From NCBI GenBank assembly GCA_903903985.1, contig CAIVAT010000034.1:1-64000 (forward strand): 64,000 nucleotides of DNA, written 5' to 3'. This DNA is from an uncultured Bacteroidales bacterium (GTDB lineage Bacteria > Bacteroidota > Bacteroidia > Bacteroidales > FEN-979). A program made the position numbers and the translations under genes. Every line of letters begins with the position of its first letter. Within the stretch, counting starts at the first letter, position 1. The notes beneath the pieces are model-generated. The model saw nothing but the letters and a program-made list of their open reading frames with translations. It was not told where the DNA came from and ran no database searches. Shown here in pieces: positions 60,580 through 64,000 of this stretch.

Positions 60580-61089
60580 GAATTTTGAATTTTAGATTTA
60601 TTTACCCCACCCTAAATCCCTCCCCAACAAGGGAGGGACTTACGCCCCCTTCCCTTTTTGGGGAAGGGGGTCGGGGGGATGGGGCCTAAAGGTTATTTCA
60701 TTGTAAAAGTAATGATTCTTCCCTTTCTGAAGGATCATTAACCAGGGTGGATCATGAAGTTTCTTTCGAATTATAAATAATTAACCTTTTTTATTTGGTA
60801 TTTACCTATTTTTAATATATCTTTATAGCTTAAAATGAATAGCCGGCAAAGGGCGAAGATAAACAAATCAAAAGCTTGATTTTTCTTTCCTGAAACTGCC
60901 AATCCTTATGCTATTATAACTTACTCCCCCTGATTTGCCGAAAAGTTTAAAGGCAAAAAATTATATGAATCTTCCAGGATAAATAGTTTGAGATAATCAA
61001 TACTTTTTTCATTGACTGTATGGAATACAACGCATGATGACCACCATATATCTGATGAATATTAATATTAATTATTAAAAACCTCCATT
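60580..61089. other. 510-bp intergenic region
   Basis: From the left it holds a short heptamer-like stretch (AATTTTG, AATTTTA, GATTTAT; 60581-60601), a GC-rich palindromic element (60605-60685), and about 400 bp of AT-rich DNA that must contain the promoter of the large gene starting at 61090. No exact TAnnTTTG box is seen near that start; TAGTTTG at about 60986 is one base short of it. Confidence 0.5.
60605..60685. repeat. Intergenic palindromic element (CCCTCCCC...GGGGAAGGGGG), GC-rich copy
   Basis: Two adjacent hairpins: TCCCTCCCCAACAAGGGAGGGA-type inner arms and CCCCCTTCCC...GGGGAAGGGGG, with outer CCCCACCC and GGATGGGG. It is a relative, in layout, of the elements at 5668 and 35381. Confidence 0.7.
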
Positions 61090-64000
61090 ATGAAAAAGAT
61101 GTTTACTTTATTTATTGCATTGACCCTTTGGGCAGGAAGCTCATTGGCGCTCGTAAATGGGTATACATTTACAGGTTCTTCAGGAGTTTACACACCTATC
61201 AGCGGCGGGGTTGTACTTGGAACAATTTCCAATGATGACCAGGTATTCAACGCCAGCACTATCGGGGCTTCACCCCCTGTGACGAGCACCGGGTTCCCGA
61301 TTGGTTTTAACTTTACATACAACGGTAATGTTTATGACAGGTTTGCCGTGAATACAAATGGCTGGATTTTATTGGGGACAGGAACCTTCACGATTGCGGG
61401 GTCCACTTCGCCTATCAGTGTAACAGGTCCGGCAGGGTTTGCCAGCGCTATTTCTGCATTGGGGATGGATTTGCAAGGCCAAACCGGGTCTGAGCTTTCC
61501 TGGAAAACGGAAGGGGTGTCACCCAACATGGTTTTGACTGTCCAATGGACCGGGTACAGGAGCTGGAATGCAACCGGAGACAACTATAATTTCCAGATAA
61601 AACTTTATGAGTCTTCCAATGAAGTTAGATTCTGGTATGGACAGTTTACAAAGAACACAACAGCCCGCAATGCCCAGGTTGGGATAAGGGGCGCAACCAA
61701 TTCCGACTTTCACAACAGGGCGACGGCGTCAAACTGGGCCGCCACGTCAAAGGGCACATTGAATACGGAAACATGTACTCTGTCGCAGACTGTATTACCT
61801 GGTAACGGTCTTATTTTTGTCTTTAATCCCCTTCCTACTCTTCCGGGTTGCGCGAACAATGTTTCTCCGGCGGATCTGCTTGGGAATATACCGATTACGG
61901 CTACCTTGAACTGGTCTGCCGGGAGTGGCGGGGCGCCCACATACTACCGCCTGTATTTCGGGACAAACAACCCCCCGACCAACATTGTCAATGGCACCAA
62001 TCTTGGTCTGGTTACGACCTATGACCCTACTCCCGACCTGTTATATATGACAGATTATTACTGGAAAATTGTCCCTGGGAATACACAGGGTGAGCCAATA
62101 GGTTGTCCGATATGGAAATTTACCACCGGGCCTGATCCCACCATCATCCTATTCCCCTATTGTGAAAGTTTCGACGGGGTGGATTTCGCTCCTTACGGTT
62201 GGACCAATAAAAAAACAGCCGGCTCCGGTACCCCTGGAATATGGGACCGCCAGACATCAGGAACCTACCCTACCTGTGCACCATACTCGGGCGCTGGAAT
62301 GGCCAGGTATAGCTGTTATAGTCTGTCATCCGGAACGGCGGGCATCCTGGTTACCCCCCCGATAAACCTCCCGTCAGACCTTTACAGGGTTACGTTCTGG
62401 ATGTACCGCGACAGCGGATATCCGGGATATTCAAATGAGGTTGTCAATGTTTTCTATAACACATCGCCTACCAGTACCGGTGGCACTTTGCTTGGAACAA
62501 TACACCGCTCGTATTCTTTGAGCCCGCCGGAAGCGGTTGCCAATGAGTGGTATCCATACTATTTCGACCTGCCGCCAGGCTCGGGCGGACCCGGACGATA
62601 CATTGGTTTTGAAGCAGTCAGCCAGTATGGGAATAATATTTTCCTGGATGACGTGTGCGTCGTGGAACAACCGCTTTGCCCGGCTCCGGTCAACCTGACG
62701 GCTTCGAATATTACAACCAATTCGGCCGATATTGGCTGGTCAAGTCCCGGTTCGTACTGGGATGTGGAATACGGGGCGGTTCCATACCTGTTTACAGGGA
62801 CACCTACATTTTCCACAACATCCAACCCTTATCCATTGGGAGGTTTGACCGCCAATACCTCCTATGCCTACAAAGTGCGTAACGTTTGCGTAGGCGGATT
62901 GTACAGTACATGGTCAGGGCCCTATGTCTTTACAACGATGTGCAATTCTGTTGCTTTACCCTATTCCGAAAACTTTGACGGGGTTGTAGCACCTGCCATC
63001 CCACCCTGCATGACTGTGACCAATGACAACGGGGACGGAGTCAAATGGACAACCTACGCAACGAATCCATTATCCTCCCCAAATTCGATGTCTATCGGGT
63101 TTAGCACATCACTTGCCATGAATGACTGGTTCTTCAGTCCGGGCCTGAACCTGACGGCAGGGGTCAACTATACTGTGAAATTCTGGTACAGGGCGCAATT
63201 GGCAACCTACCCGGAAAAGCTGCAGGTACTCTGGGGCACATCGCCCAGCGCTGCAGGAATGACCGGCGGTACCATATGGGATAATCCCAGCGTTGTCAAT
63301 ACTACTTATGCAGCAGACAGTGGCACTTTTACACCCCCGGCAAACGGAGTTTACTACGTTGGCTGGCATGGTTACAGCAATGTAAATATGTACCGGCTCT
63401 ATGTGGATGATGTTTCAGTTAAAGCCGGTGCCTATATCAATGCAGGTACGGACAAGTATACCGTGTCTGCAGGCACTCTTACTTTTGGCACATCCGGTTC
63501 GGATTATCCTCCCCTGCCTGCGGGTTTCTTCGGGCCGGGATCTATGCCCTTCGAAGGCACAATTTTCCTCCAAGGCCATCATTCCAATGGTTCAAAGGAC
63601 CCTGACGGAGATGTTTCCATCAACCGGACTGTACCATTGGCTTTTGGATCCCCGCCATCCGTGGGGACAGTTCCCACTGAAATGACCCAGCTCAGTCTAA
63701 GCAGCTCGGCACCCATCCTTGTTCAATATGATGTGCCGCCCATGCAACCTGATTCATTTTTTGATGTTTTCTTTGAAATTCCATTATCGGGTGTCCCGCC
63801 AATGGGAACCTCTCAAATTACGCTGCAAAATCAGTATGGGGGTATGTTTTTGTTAAATCAATCCGTTCAGCCGGTCATTACGTTTGTGAATACCATGAAT
63901 CCGTCGGAGGTTTATACATTCGATCCGGAGGGGATGGGACGTCCTGCTCTTTCTTACTCTTCAACCGTGGCATATCCCTGGACACTTTCGCCAATCCCCG
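61090..64000 (+). CDS. Large secreted multidomain protein with anchor-J/MAM-like and FnIII domains (3' end outside window)
   Basis: An open frame of at least 970 codons runs from ATG 61090 off the right edge. It starts with a signal peptide (MKKMFTLFIALTLWAGSSLA). A beta-sandwich domain of about 230 residues comes first (NTNGWILLGTG; QVGIRGATNSDF), then a CANNVSPADL/FnIII-like part (about 255-345), then two 'choice-of-anchor J'/MAM-like jellyrolls opening with YCESFDGV (about 357) and YSENFDGV (about 632). Between them lies an FnIII domain (CPAPVNLTASNITTNSADI, about 535-620). Such Bacteroidota proteins are usually T9SS cargo with a sorting domain at the C-terminus, which cannot be seen here. 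It is probably a surface adhesin or binding scaffold. Confidence 0.9.
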   Translation, partial: MKKMFTLFIALTLWAGSSLALVNGYTFTGSSGVYTPISGGVVLGTISNDDQVFNASTIGASPPVTSTGFPIGFNFTYNGNVYDRFAVNTNGWILLGTGTFTIAGSTSPISVTGPAGFASAISALGMDLQGQTGSELSWKTEGVSPNMVLTVQWTGYRSWNATGDNYNFQIKLYESSNEVRFWYGQFTKNTTARNAQVGIRGATNSDFHNRATASNWAATSKGTLNTETCTLSQTVLPGNGLIFVFNPLPTLPGCANNVSPADLLGNIPITATLNWSAGSGGAPTYYRLYFGTNNPPTNIVNGTNLGLVTTYDPTPDLLYMTDYYWKIVPGNTQGEPIGCPIWKFTTGPDPTIILFPYCESFDGVDFAPYGWTNKKTAGSGTPGIWDRQTSGTYPTCAPYSGAGMARYSCYSLSSGTAGILVTPPINLPSDLYRVTFWMYRDSGYPGYSNEVVNVFYNTSPTSTGGTLLGTIHRSYSLSPPEAVANEWYPYYFDLPPGSGGPGRYIGFEAVSQYGNNIFLDDVCVVEQPLCPAPVNLTASNITTNSADIGWSSPGSYWDVEYGAVPYLFTGTPTFSTTSNPYPLGGLTANTSYAYKVRNVCVGGLYSTWSGPYVFTTMCNSVALPYSENFDGVVAPAIPPCMTVTNDNGDGVKWTTYATNPLSSPNSMSIGFSTSLAMNDWFFSPGLNLTAGVNYTVKFWYRAQLATYPEKLQVLWGTSPSAAGMTGGTIWDNPSVVNTTYAADSGTFTPPANGVYYVGWHGYSNVNMYRLYVDDVSVKAGAYINAGTDKYTVSAGTLTFGTSGSDYPPLPAGFFGPGSMPFEGTIFLQGHHSNGSKDPDGDVSINRTVPLAFGSPPSVGTVPTEMTQLSLSSSAPILVQYDVPPMQPDSFFDVFFEIPLSGVPPMGTSQITLQNQYGGMFLLNQSVQPVITFVNTMNPSEVYTFDPEGMGRPALSYSSTVAYPWTLSPIP

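Noticed and set aside
1-64000. tRNA or rRNA genes
   Set aside because: No cloverleaf-like or rRNA-like stretch was recognised by eye in the gaps; a covariance-model scan would be needed to exclude small RNAs.

Overview
This 64 kb window looks like chromosomal DNA of a member of the Bacteroidota, probably Bacteroidales or Lentimicrobium-like. The evidence is TAnnTTTG-type promoters, a PorT homologue, GldA, several secreted proteins with type IX secretion (T9SS) sorting domains, FadL-type and PorT-type barrels, lipoproteins, and Bacteroidota-style gene pairs. No rRNA, tRNA, CRISPR array or insertion sequence was found. The genus cannot be fixed from the sequence alone.

Region 1 (1-9.7 kb) is an accessory-looking run of about fourteen small, unrelated genes, all on the + strand. 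It holds an MBOAT-like fragment, an isoprenylcysteine-methyltransferase-like protein, zinc ribbons, a lipoprotein, a SUMF1-like protein, a phage-Imm-like membrane protein, a beta-lactamase-fold hydrolase, DUF1579-like and DUF1801 proteins. Several are visibly AT-rich. Region 2 (9.7-24 kb) holds a DUF1295 membrane protein, a fusion of fatty-acid kinase FakA with its lipid-carrier partner FakB, a giant surface protein with 14 Ig/PKD-like repeats, and an amino-sugar cassette (POT-type permease, NahK-like kinase, GH20 hexosaminidase).

Region 3 (24-35.2 kb) is one long minus-strand housekeeping block. In transcription order it reads rplM-rpsI-rpsB-tsf, ubiE-porT-coaD-TlpA-like-secA, pyrH-frr. Region 4 (35.4-43.5 kb) has a Pif1-like helicase, an AAA/DUF4143 ATPase, gldA under a near-perfect Bacteroidota promoter, and metK preceded by a 12-copy octanucleotide array. 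Region 5 (43.5-60.6 kb) combines T9SS cargo, a Smr protein, a FadL/GDSL pair, rdgB, the ddl-PASTA-cargo-RluD-PlsC cluster, an Hsp20, glycine dehydrogenase and a Cys/Met-metabolism PLP enzyme. The window ends inside a large secreted multidomain protein that starts at 61090.

The most unexpected pattern is intergenic. Short degenerate tandem arrays with periods of 7 (AATCGTA), 8 (AGCGAAAT or TAACAGGG) or 9 bp (AATGCAAnn) recur through the window, and most sit directly 3' of stop codons (rpsB, coaD, rluD, degV, ddl, rdgB, gcvP, pyrH, secA). GC-rich palindromic elements also occur between genes, and some lie in frame inside coding sequences. This is the strongest candidate here for an undescribed system. 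The FakA-FakB fusion and the array in front of metK come next.
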